The position numbers and the translations under genes are program-made. DNA of 64,000 nucleotides, from positions 12,683,001 to 12,747,000 of the forward strand of contig NC_068563.1 in assembly GCF_022201045.2 (NCBI RefSeq), written 5' to 3'. This document shows positions 1 to 8,719 of this stretch, one piece after another. A model generated the notes under the pieces. It was given only the letters and a program-made list of their open reading frames with translations. It did not search any database and was not told the origin of the DNA. Origin of the DNA: Citrus sinensis (Eukaryota; Streptophyta; Magnoliopsida; Sapindales; Rutaceae). Numbering within the stretch: position 1 is the stretch's first letter; every line of letters begins with the position of its first letter.

Positions 1-576
1 CCTCAGAATGCCCTCCTTACGATCTATAAAGCTTGGTCCGAACGCATGCGATTACTCATGAGGAATAACATACCTGCTGACATCTGTTGGTTCATCGAGG
101 CTAAAGTACGATCGGTAGGTGAGTTACCTCCAAAATTTATTGCATACATGCCTGGTTGTGGTAAAGGAAATTATGCAAGAAAACAACTAGCTCGAAGAAT
201 TTCTATTGCTTGTCATAAGTGTGCCAGAATGAGTTGCGATAAAAATTCATGTTCTTTAGGAATGGTGCCTGAGAACAGGGAAGATAAGATTTAATTCATT
301 AGGGATGGCTTGAATAAGGAGTCATTGGATGATATCCTTTTGTCTCTTGAAATGCATCCCAGTGGATATGTGCAAGGAGCGATTCTCCAGTTATGGCCAT
401 TATTCCAAAAAGAGCATGCAAGATATAGTCTCGGGAATCTGACTATAAACGGCCCTGTTTGCCAGTTTATAAGAAAACTGGATAGGAAGCCTATCCTCGA
501 CCCATAGAGGGCGTTCAAGCCGTTTCTGGACGTAAAACCAGAAGAAGATGTGAGCCACAGTCGCAACTACCTGTAA
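1..576 (+). pseudogene. Zinc-finger ORF of the A-family 3' cassette, 3' part, two in-frame stops
   Basis: One frame runs from base 1 to the TAA at 574-576 and is broken by TAA at 292-294 and TAG at 505-507. Comparison with element D, where the same ORF starts at 63772, shows that 17 codons lie left of the window, giving about 207 codons in all. The visible part has a basic stretch (GKGNYARKQLARR) followed directly by a Cys cluster of the form C-x2-C-x4-C-x4-C, then a helix-rich tail. A basic patch followed by a four-Cys finger recalls the small nucleic-acid-binding proteins of some plant flexiviruses (carlavirus type). I see only pattern resemblance, so the assignment is tentative. It lies just upstream of the LOG-like ORF and downstream of pol, where Athila elements carry the env-like ORF. 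Confidence 0.6.
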
Positions 577-848
577 ATATCCTTTTACTTTACTGTTATT
601 TTATTTCACTATTGTTTTATTGTGTGCATTATTGTCTTTAATAATTTTATTATTGTTTGCTTTTTCCTTATTACTGTTTGCTTTTTCCTTATTACTGTTT
701 CTTTTTTGACTCGCGAGCCACGTGCTTTACGCGTTATTTGACATTGACATGTTACCTCATACACAACTGTGACCCACTGTCACCAAGACTCTTAAATGTG
801 ATTTTTTTTGTCAAGCACTCACAAATTATTTTTTGGAGAAGTATCACA
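577..848 (+). other. T-rich spacer upstream of the LOG-like ORF
   Basis: This 272-bp spacer is pyrimidine-rich. It has two head-to-tail copies of a roughly 21-bp T-rich motif at about 655-696 and a T8 run followed by GTCAAG near 803-817, which could act as a splice acceptor for a subgenomic RNA. An open frame extends upstream from 849 to 657, but the translation there is low-complexity and unlike LOG proteins, so I do not treat it as coding. Confidence 0.4.
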
Positions 849-1517
849 ATGGCAGCTACTCCAAATAGACAATTCAAGAACATTTGTGTGCTTTCTGGAT
901 TTACCTATGGCAAACATAAAGAGTTCGTTGAGGCAGCCATCGATCTTGGTCGAAGTATAGCAAAGAGAAAATTACACTTGGTGTATGGAGGAGGTAACCG
1001 AGGGTTATCAAAAATGGTCTCTGAAGCAGCTTTTGTCAGAGGAAGTCAAGTGTTAGGCATCATCCCAAGAGTCCTAAAACCATTGGGCAGTTCGTCTGAC
1101 TCATCAATTGGAGAAGAGTTAGTCGTCTCAGGTATGCAAGAAACAATAACTGAAATGCTTCATTATGCTGATGCTTTTATTTTCCTTCCAGGAGATCTTG
1201 CAACACTAGAGGCACTTATCACACTAGCATCTTGGGCCCATCTGCACATCCACCAGAAACCCATCGGTTTGTTAAATGTCAATAACTTTTATGATGACTT
1301 TATTGCATTTCTTAACCATGCAATAAAAAATTATTTCATTCCCTCTAATGCGAAAAAACTCTTTATTTGTGCTCACACTGCTAATGAGCTACTTGATCTG
1401 TTACAAGCTTATAGACTGGAGCCAGACCCCTGGACCTTTGTGTTGGAGCATCTAAATAATGATGGTAATAGTAGCCGCAGTAAGAAGTACAAATTAGATT
1501 TAACTCTCCGCTTGTAA
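849..1517 (+). CDS. LOG-like protein (cytokinin riboside 5'-monophosphate phosphoribohydrolase family) as retrotransposon cargo
   Basis: The ORF encodes 222 residues, the usual length of plant LOG proteins, without introns, although plant LOG genes have several. The ATG at 849 has A at -3 and G at +4 and places the LOG N-terminus correctly. Family features are a Rossmann-like start with KNICVLSGF (residues 10-18), the nucleotide-binding VYGGGNRGL (45-53), VLGIIP (68-73), DAFIFLPG (108-115) and KPIGLLNV (about 136-143). LOG enzymes remove ribose phosphate from cytokinin nucleotides using an Arg in a MHxRKxxM motif and a Glu in PGGxGTxxE. Here the first motif reads MQETITEM (96-103), with Arg and Lys lost, and the second PGDLATLEA (114-122), with the final Glu replaced by Ala. 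The fold is probably kept but the known chemistry probably is not. The ORF is open while its upstream neighbour is broken. It lies between pol and the 3' LTR, so it is element cargo. Confidence 0.85.
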   Translation: MAATPNRQFKNICVLSGFTYGKHKEFVEAAIDLGRSIAKRKLHLVYGGGNRGLSKMVSEAAFVRGSQVLGIIPRVLKPLGSSSDSSIGEELVVSGMQETITEMLHYADAFIFLPGDLATLEALITLASWAHLHIHQKPIGLLNVNNFYDDFIAFLNHAIKNYFIPSNAKKLFICAHTANELLDLLQAYRLEPDPWTFVLEHLNNDGNSSRSKKYKLDLTLRL

Positions 1518-3377
1518 ATATTTTCTTCTGTGTTACACCACCCAGGTAATGTCTTCTAAACTCTACTTCTTTCCTTTCAAACATTGAGGACAATGTTTCA
1601 TTCTGGTTGGGGGGAGGGAATAGTCGACAATTGTGGAATCTTGGTTAAGTTTTTACTGATTTTTTATTGTAGAAACTAATTGTTGCTAACTTTTTGTGTT
1701 GAAGATGGCTGAATATGAAGTGTAGTTACTCTAGAAACGAATCTTCATCGTTTGAAAAAAAAAACAAACAAAAAATTCAAAAAAAAAATTTAGACATTTT
1801 CTTTTTCTTTATTAAGTTTTGATGTTCATTTTTTTCTTTTTAATTTCTCCTTTATAAATATATTCAAATATTTGAGTCGAAGATGGCTGAATACGGAGTG
1901 TAGTGCCTCTAGAAACGCATCTTCTTAGTTAAAAAAAAAATTCTTTTTCTAATTAATTTTTTTACATCATTTTCACATTTCTGCATGCATATTTTCCTTT
2001 CATGTTTAGAATAGGTTGGGGGGTAGAATGTTGTTTAAAAAAAAATTGTGTTATTTGTTTTAACATTGGATGACATGATTAATTTCAAATTTTAGTATTT
2101 GTATTATCTTTGGTCTTAAGTGATATTACGCTATGTTTGCTGCTTTACATGTTGATGTCGGAGACAAATATGAGTTGCTTGAAGGAATGAACATGTCATA
2201 AATAAGTACCAAGTGAGTTTTTGAGCCTATCATTTTTCTTGGAGAGTAACCCTTTGCCCATTCTTTATACAGCTGAGCATTTTATTATTTTATATACGAT
2301 CTCTAGATTTCTTTTGAGTTAACCCTAAAAAAAAAATTGTAAAATAAAAAAAAAGAAAAAGAAAAAAAATGTGTGTTGCTACATTGGGAGGCCCATCTAA
2401 CTAGTAGATATGGATGATTATTTAGAGCCCTAAAAGACGATGGAAAGGCCATCTTTGATCCGTTTGAGCCTTTCTAGCCATCTCTTTTATTAAATATCCA
2501 TAGTTACCCCTTTTGAGCCTTTAAAAAAAAAAACCTTTTCTTTGTCAACTTATCATCTTGACCCACTCCGATTTGGTGTATTACCCGATGTCTTATAAGT
2601 TCCATCACCTATTTATGTTTGAGAAAATGTAAATAATTATTTTGTTCAGTGAAGTTAGGCCAAATAAAAGCAAAAAAAAAACAACAAAACAAAAGTTGTT
2701 TCAAAAGAATAAAAATAACAACAATAGGTGAAATACACATTGCAACTTCAAAAAAAAAAAAAATCTCTGCATTTTTCTCAAACATACACTTTGTTTTCCT
2801 TATTTCCCTTCTGTGTTAGCCATGTCCCTAGCCTACGTTACGTCCTAATAAAAGTCCTTCTTGATTTTAGGAAACTATAGTTTGAAGTAAAAGCTAGTTA
2901 TACGGGCTAAAAAGATGTAGTGGTGCATAATAATAAAAAAAAGAGATAAATAAAATGGGTTGATTAGCATTTTTGTTTGACTTGAGATCGTATTATTTCC
3001 AAGCTGAGGGCATCTTTCTTTCATCTTGGTGAGAGCATGTGATATCACTTCTTTATTATTTTCTCTCTCAAGTACCATTCATTGGAGTGACTATTTTTAT
3101 TGGGTTTAATTTCTTTGTGAGAGTGTCACTACTTCCAGTGAGGTTTTGGGGTTTGACATGTCATTCTTGAAAGTAGCTATGACAATCTACTAGGCTGATT
3201 CATGTGGATAGTTGATGTGGGTGTGATGTTGCTTTAGACTGGAGATAATGCTTATACTTTTATTTGATTGCTATCATTAGTCTGATTGAATAAACAAGAT
3301 TGTTAAAAAAAAAATTGTGTTTGAATTTTGTTTTCACTTTATTTGCTAGGGACTAGCAATAAGCTGGTTGGGGGGTG
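1518..3377 (+). other. 3' non-coding region of element A with three polypurine-tract-like motifs
   Basis: No convincing ORF is present. The stretch is AT-rich with many A-runs. The motif GGTTGGGGGG occurs at about 1607, 2014 and 3366; the last directly precedes the LTR and is the likely second-strand primer. The same stretch is found reversed in element C (37763-38497 and in each array unit), so it belongs to the family. Confidence 0.7.
1701..1925 (+). repeat. Duplicated 47-bp motif with self-complementary ends
   Basis: Two copies, at about 1701-1748 and 1879-1925, share the core GAAGATGGCTGAATA, then TGTAG and CTAGAAACG, and end in ATCTTC. The first bases (GAAGAT) pair with the last (ATCTTC), and in the second copy the arms extend to 7 bp. 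The reversed equivalent is visible in element C near 38440-38495. Confidence 0.6.
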
Positions 3378-3699
3378 TGTTGAGTGTTAGAAAATGTATA
3401 TTTATAAAGGAGAAAATTGTCATTTTACATTTTAAGTCTTACTAACAACCCTTACTTTTATGTATTTAAGGTTCTTGTAATTTAATTATGTGTGTTTTAT
3501 TTTAATTAAGTATTTTGTGTATTTTAGGGGCATTATAGTCATTTCACAATAAACGAGAGATCAAACGGCAAAACCGACATCACTTTTGAACTCAGGACGG
3601 TCGAAAACCTTAGGAGGAGCATAAAAGGAAAAATGGCATTGTTCACATGTACGGTACTGTCTACGTTACTGTTCACGACACTGTTCAATAGACGGATCG

Positions 3700-3975
3700 A
3701 TGACGTGGCATTGACCAATGATGTGGCATTGACTGATGAGGTGTCATGATCCTGTTAGTCTAAAATTCTTATAAACTGTTGATGGTGACGTGGCAGCATA
3801 TTAGTGGACCAAAACTTGCGCGTACGGTACATGCATTACACAGGATTATTTTAAACCAAACCGCGTTACTATTCAAAGCCGGGTCAAACTGCGTTACTGT
3901 TCAAAACCGGGTCAAACCGTGTTACTGTTCACCCGCGTGATCAAACCGCGTACTGTTGACTAATGACGTGGCGCA
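3700..3975 (+). promoter_or_regulatory. Cluster of TGACGTGGCA-type motifs in LTR U3
   Basis: In U3, copies of GACGTGGCA or GATGTGGCATTGAC recur at about 3703-3750, with further ACGTGG cores near 3790 and 3967, upstream of the TATA box. ACGT cores preceded by TG are the known binding sites of plant bZIP (TGA/ABF-type) factors. Whether they are used here is inference. Confidence 0.45.
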
Positions 3976-4030
3976 ATCTTGAGCATCTAAACTGTTTTTA
4001 ATCTGATGGTCATGATTTACTCCATGTATC

Positions 4031-4038
4031 TATAAAAA
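4031..4038 (+). promoter_or_regulatory. TATA box of element A LTR
   Basis: TATAAAAA is followed by a GC-rich patch and lies about 100 bp upstream of an AATAAA. The same arrangement holds in the D LTR (56806) and, reversed, in the array LTRs. Confidence 0.6.
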
Positions 4039-4132
4039 AAGGGCCTCTCCCCCATAATTTGATATCTCTGAATCCATTTTTTGGATCCATTTTCTGTAAT
4101 TCCTGCTCCATCTTGTATTTTCTATGTATTTT

Positions 4133-4138
4133 AATAAA
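4133..4138 (+). terminator. Polyadenylation signal AATAAA in the LTR
   Basis: AATAAA lies about 100 bp downstream of the TATA box, which fits the R region of the LTR. It is conserved in D at 56908-56913. Confidence 0.5.
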
Positions 4139-4289
4139 TTTTCATTTTGCCCCTAGTTCAATTATGAGTGGCTAATTTTCTTTCAAGTTTGGGTTGAAGG
4201 TGAAGTCTCAACATATGTCATGGGTTTTATTTGGTAAATTTATTTTCTCTTCCCCTCTAATTTTTGTGGATGTTTTGACCTCTCGTCGA

Positions 4290-4361
4290 CAAATAATACT
4301 AATCTTGTCTAGCACCGCCTTGGTTTCACCGGGCCCCTAGTACAAGATTATTATTATTTGG
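4290..4361 (+). other. Long stem-loop in LTR U5
   Basis: The arm at 4290-4312 is complementary to the arm at 4337-4361 over about 22 positions with one mismatch and one bulge, closing a GC-rich loop of about 24 nt. Equivalent structures occur in the D LTR (57050-57122), each array LTR (for example 22179-22250) and the solo LTR (about 41408-41480). Being downstream of the putative start site, it would lie in the 5' leader of genomic RNA. Confidence 0.65.
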
Positions 4362-4746
4362 CACGATAAGCCCTTAGCACCATATTGATTAGAGCGTGGT
4401 TCATGAGGTGTGGATTCCCCCATCATGATTTAATTGGCATTAATAAGGATTATTTAGCCCATGGTGCATGTTGATACGGATCCAGATACCCAAGTACGAC
4501 ATTTCAATAGAATTCTCTTCAATTTATTCTCGCCATTTCAATTCCAATTTTAGAATTTATTCTCGCCATTTTAATTTAAGTTTTAGCATATTCCAAATTA
4601 TTTCCACCATAAATCCAATCACCCATTTACAAAATTAATTCTACACACAATTAAAATCCACCTCCTCGTGGGATCGACACTCGTCATCATTAGTCTATAC
4701 TATAATAGATTCGTGCGCTTGCGAGTACATTAAATTTTGCACAACA

Positions 4747-5891
4747 TTAGACTAGCAAGAGGATGAAAGAATATGGCCGCAAAAGAAGTGAAGCACAACC
4801 GGGAACAATGCAGTGTTATAGTCGTTGTTAGAGCAACCATTGCTGTAGCAGTTCTGGAGCATTGAGGGAGAAAACTTAGAGCGGGTCAGCTGCAGAATTG
4901 CAATCTGCAATTTCCTAATTTAACTCACGCACGCCCGAGGCTTTTATCTACCCTAGTTTTTAGTTATAAAATGAGGCGCGTACCACATAAAACGACGGCA
5001 AGGAATTAACATTGGAAAGATCGAGAGGAAGAGAAGAAAACAATATGAATTCAAGGGAACCAATTCTGCATTAGTGAAGAATTCAGCAGAATTATTTGGA
5101 TTCAATCTTCATCGTTCTCTACTTGTTCTTTTCCTTACTCATTGATTGAGCCGATGTATTTCATGACCAATATTTTGATGATTGTTTTTCTCTTTTAGAA
5201 TATGAACTAAATTTGCTTGTACTTGAGTGACAAACAATCTAATGCGTTCTTGACTGTTCTTATGAGTTGCTATGTCATTGTTGTAGTATTTTACTCTAGT
5301 AGCTATTATTATAACTGTTATTTCAGTTGACCACCCATTTAATAGTTCAAGTTAAGATAGAGCCGCAAAAGGGCATGTATTAGCGGATATTATTAAAGTA
5401 ATACTTGATCTTAACTTAAGTTTCCTAGATTAAGTTTATCTTGAATCCCATAAGGGCTATACTTGAAGTTAAGATTTGCGACAAACTAGACATAGGTACT
5501 GACCTTGTAGGGTGGAGAGAATAAATGTTCATAAGGCCATGTCGTAGGTAGAATAGCAACTGGTCATTGTTAATACACTTAAGGGTGTGAGAGTTCCAAC
5601 ACGCGACAGCTGAGGATACAGACTAATTCTGCCCAGTGCTTAGCAATTGCTGTAACAACTAGTGTGAATTTAATTTATTCAATTACGGCATTGTTTTATT
5701 TTATTCTCTCATAATTATCAATTTCAATAGAACCCACATTACATTTGTTAATTTTGGACTTAAGGTAGATTGCAATATTTCTAATGACATCAATCCCTGT
5801 GGAGACGATCTTGAATATTCATCACTTTATTACTTGTTGTGTACACTTGCACATTGGCATCAATAGCATTTGATTATAAAAACAACCAACA
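4747..5891 (+). repeat. 5' LTR of element B, truncated at its start
   Basis: It aligns with 15428-16668 of the 3' LTR and ends ACAACCAACA before the primer site. Compared with the 3' LTR it lacks the first 215 bp and an internal stretch of about 75 bp near 5665, and it shows scattered substitutions. Confidence 0.88.
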
Positions 5892-5897
5892 AGTTTT

Positions 5898-5915
5898 TGG
5901 CCCCGTTATCGGGGA
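5898..5915 (+). promoter_or_regulatory. Primer binding site of element B (tRNA-Asp type, two mismatches)
   Basis: TGGCCCCGTTATCGGGGA lies 6 bp after the LTR end and differs at two positions from the site in element D, which matches the 3' end of plant tRNA-Asp. Confidence 0.75.
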
Positions 5916-6003
5916 TTGATTGTTTATTTTTTAAGTGTGAAGTAAGTCTTGATAGTGATAATTTGATTTAATTTATTCTATTTATTGGCAGATCAACACT
6001 TGC

Positions 6004-7791
6004 ATGCGTAAAGACAGATCTGTTGTATTCCAATTTGATCCTAAAATTGAAAGGACTGTTAGGAGACTATGAAGAGAACAAAGAATTCAAAAACTAATTC
6101 AGGCATGGATAATTTGCAGGATGTGGGAAATTTGGACCCTCACGGGCCCTTACAACCAGTCAACATTCAAGAAGAGCATAATGAACATGCTGACCAAAGA
6201 CAGCCAGGCAACAAAAATATAATTTACATGACTGATGACAGGGCAGAGCTATAGAGATTTTGCTTTGTTAACTCCTCAAGTTGTACACCTTGGGATAATC
6301 AGACCTGAAGTGGAAGCCGCAAACTTTGAACTAAAGCTAGTAATGTTTCAAATGTTACAAACAGTGGGTCAATTCAATGGATTGCCAAATGACGATCCTC
6401 ATCTCCATCTTAAGTTGTTCTTGGAAGTGAGTGATATTTTTAAGATTGCTGGAGCAACCCAAGATGCTTTAAGACTGAGGCTTTTTCCTTACTCCTTAAG
6501 AGATCGAGCAAGAGCATGGTTAAATTCGTTACCATTTGATTTCATCACTACATGGAATGAGTTGGCTGATAAATTCTTAATGAAATATTTCCCACCGACA
6601 AAAAATACAAAATTGCGAAATGAGATTACTTATTTCCATCAACTTGAAGATGTGAGTTTGTATGAGGCTTGGGAAAGATTCAAAGAACTGCTCAGAAGGT
6701 GTCCTCATCTTGGCATTCCTTGTTGCATACAATTGGAAACTTTCTATAATAGGTTGAATCCTAGTACAAGATTGACGGTGGATGCTTCAGCAAATGGAGC
6801 TTTGTTATCCAAATCTTACACTGAAACTTATGAAATTTTGGAGAGAATTGCTAACAATAATTATTAGTGGCCATCAACCAGGCAACCAGTAACAAGAGGA
6901 GTAGTAGGGGTACATAACATAGATGAAATTACAGCTTTATCAGCACAAGTAACCTCATTGACTAACATGGTAAAAGACATGACATTTGCTCCATCAGTAG
7001 TAAAGCAAGTTGCTGAATTTTCTTGCGTATATTGTGGTGAAGAACATGACTTTGATAACTGTCCTGGAAATCCAGCACCAATAAACTATATGGGTAATTT
7101 CAACCGACTGCTTCAAAATAACCCATATTCAAATACTTACAACCCTGGATGGAAGCAACACCCAAATTTTTCATAGAGCAGCCATAACCGAAATGCTTCA
7201 GCATTGAATGGACAGAATAGGAACACTCAACCATCTGGTTTTCATCAGCAGAGTCAAGGGCAAAAACATATCAATCAAGATCCAATCACTTCACTGGAAG
7301 TTCTGATTAAGGAATACATTGCAAAGAATGAAGCAATTGTGCAGAGTCAAGTTGTATCCTTGAGGAACCTAAAGAACCAAATGGGACAACTTGCCACAGC
7401 AATGAGTAGCAGAACTCAAGGAAGCTTACCTAACAACACAGAAGATCCAAGAAGAGAGGGAAAAGAACACTGCAAAGTAATCAACCTAAGATCTGGAAAG
7501 AATATTGATATCCCTATTGATGTAACTAAAAAGGGGCTGGAACTTAATTCCTCACAAGAACCACCTCAAGATGAGAGCATGTTACAACCCAGCCAACCAG
7601 ACACTAATGATAAGGGCCAAGCTGAAGCAACTACGGAAGGAGATCAACCAATACATGCCGAGAAAGAAGTTGCAACACCAGTAGCCACAACCTACAACAA
7701 ACCAAACAAGCAGAGTTTGGCACCTCCTGAAGCTACCCAACAGTTTAGGCATCCACCTCCTTTCCCACAAAGATTTCAGAAGAAAAAATAA
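6004..7791 (+). pseudogene. gag of element B
   Basis: The capsid/nucleocapsid region begins at the ATG at 6004, like the gag of element E. The frame stops after 22 codons, resumes in another frame at about 6069-6254, and shifts again near 6235 into the long capsid frame. That frame has TAG at 6865 and 7174 and ends with TAA at 7789. The retrotransposon gag domain is recognisable in the segment with LRLFPYSLRDRARAWL, and a CCHC zinc knuckle (C-x2-C-x3-H-x4-C) lies at about 7024-7063. A proline- and glutamine-rich tail follows. It packages element RNA in the cytoplasm; this copy cannot make an intact product. Confidence 0.88.
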
Positions 7792-8719
7792 GACAAGCAG
7801 TTCAGCAAATTCTTAGAAGTGCTGAAGCAATTACACATTAACATACCTTTTGTGGAAGCTCTGGAGCAAATGCCTAATTATGTGAAATTTTTAAAAGACA
7901 TCTTGGCAAAAAAAGAGAAGGTTGGGAGAATTTGAAACTGTTGCTTTAACACAGAAAAGCAGTCATATGCTCCAAAATAAGATTCCTAAAAAGTTGAAGG
8001 ATCCAAGAAGCTTTACAATACTATGTTCCATTGGAACTAGGTACAATGGTAGATCATTTTGTGATTTGGGAGCCAGTATTAATCTGATGCCATTTTCTGC
8101 ATTTAAGCAGTTGGGAGTACGAGAATGCAAGCCAACAACAGTCACTCTGCAATTAGGTGACAGATCTCATGCATATCCTGAAGGAAAAATTGAGGATGTA
8201 CTGGTGAAGGTTGACAAATTCATTTTCACAGTAGACTTCATTATACTAGACTTTGAGGCTAATAAAGAGGTAGAAGACATTTCCTAGCAATTGGGAAAAC
8301 TCTGATAGATGTGCAGAAAGAAGAGCTCACCATGAGAGTGAATGATCAGCAAGTCACTTTTAATGTATTAGAGGCTATGAAGAACCCTGATGAGTTAGAA
8401 GATTGCCAATTCCTGAGTGTTGCGGATTTTGTTGTAGCAGACAGAATCGACAGATGCTGCAGTAATAAGATCAAAAAAGTCACCATCTTCGAAGGTTTTG
8501 AAGAAGAAGATGTTGCAGCAAACCAGATAGATTGGATGGAAGGACATAAATCAGATAGACATAAAAGAATTATTGAACATTTGAATCTTTCAGACAGGGA
8601 AGTAAAAACAACTTTATCATCTATTGATTCACCTCATAGTCTTGAATTAAAATTGTTACACACTCCTTGTAATCATTTCCTTTACTTTGGATGCAGGTCA
8701 AGAATAGAGTCTAGTAGAT
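7792..8719 (+). pseudogene. Protease and linker of element B
   Basis: The frame of gag continues past its stop to about 7918, shifts by one, and encodes an aspartic-protease-like domain with CDLGASINLMP at about 8061-8094, the Athila version of the D-T/S-G active site. Near 8279 the segment that should hold the second conserved strand (ILGRP in element D) is missing; a deletion of about 20 bp shifts the frame, and coding resumes in the ORF from 8311. A final shift near 8665-8720 leads into pol. The product would be an inactive protease. Confidence 0.82.

Larger units (their letters stand above)
1..4746 (+). mobile_element. Element A: 3' part of an LTR retrotransposon carrying a LOG-like gene
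   Basis: The window opens inside the element, downstream of pol. In order it holds the tail of a zinc-finger ORF (1-576), an intact LOG-like ORF (849-1517), a 1.86-kb non-coding stretch with G-rich polypurine motifs, and the 3' LTR (3378-4746). Membership of one family with element D (56167-64000) rests on two facts: positions 1-178 match 63823-64000 almost base for base, and the two LTRs share ends and body. The right flank starts TTAGA and lies inside the 5' LTR of element B, whose 3' LTR shows the uninterrupted sequence near 15428. A therefore inserted into B. The LTR ends TG...CA and the neighbouring polypurine tract are visible. Confidence 0.9.
3378..4746 (+). repeat. 3' LTR of element A
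   Basis: The 1369-bp LTR begins TGTTGAGTGTTAG and ends TTGCACAACA. It closely matches the D 5' LTR at 56167-57507 and, reversed, the LTRs of the tandem array. It follows a G-rich polypurine tract and is followed by element B sequence. Confidence 0.92.

Noticed and set aside
657..848. N-terminal extension of the LOG-like ORF
   Set aside because: Low-complexity, T-rich origin, includes duplicated 21-bp motifs, and does not resemble LOG N-termini; the ATG at 849 has strong context.
1600..1625. G-quadruplex at the G-rich tract
   Set aside because: Only one long and one or two short G-runs are present; not enough for a standard four-run motif.
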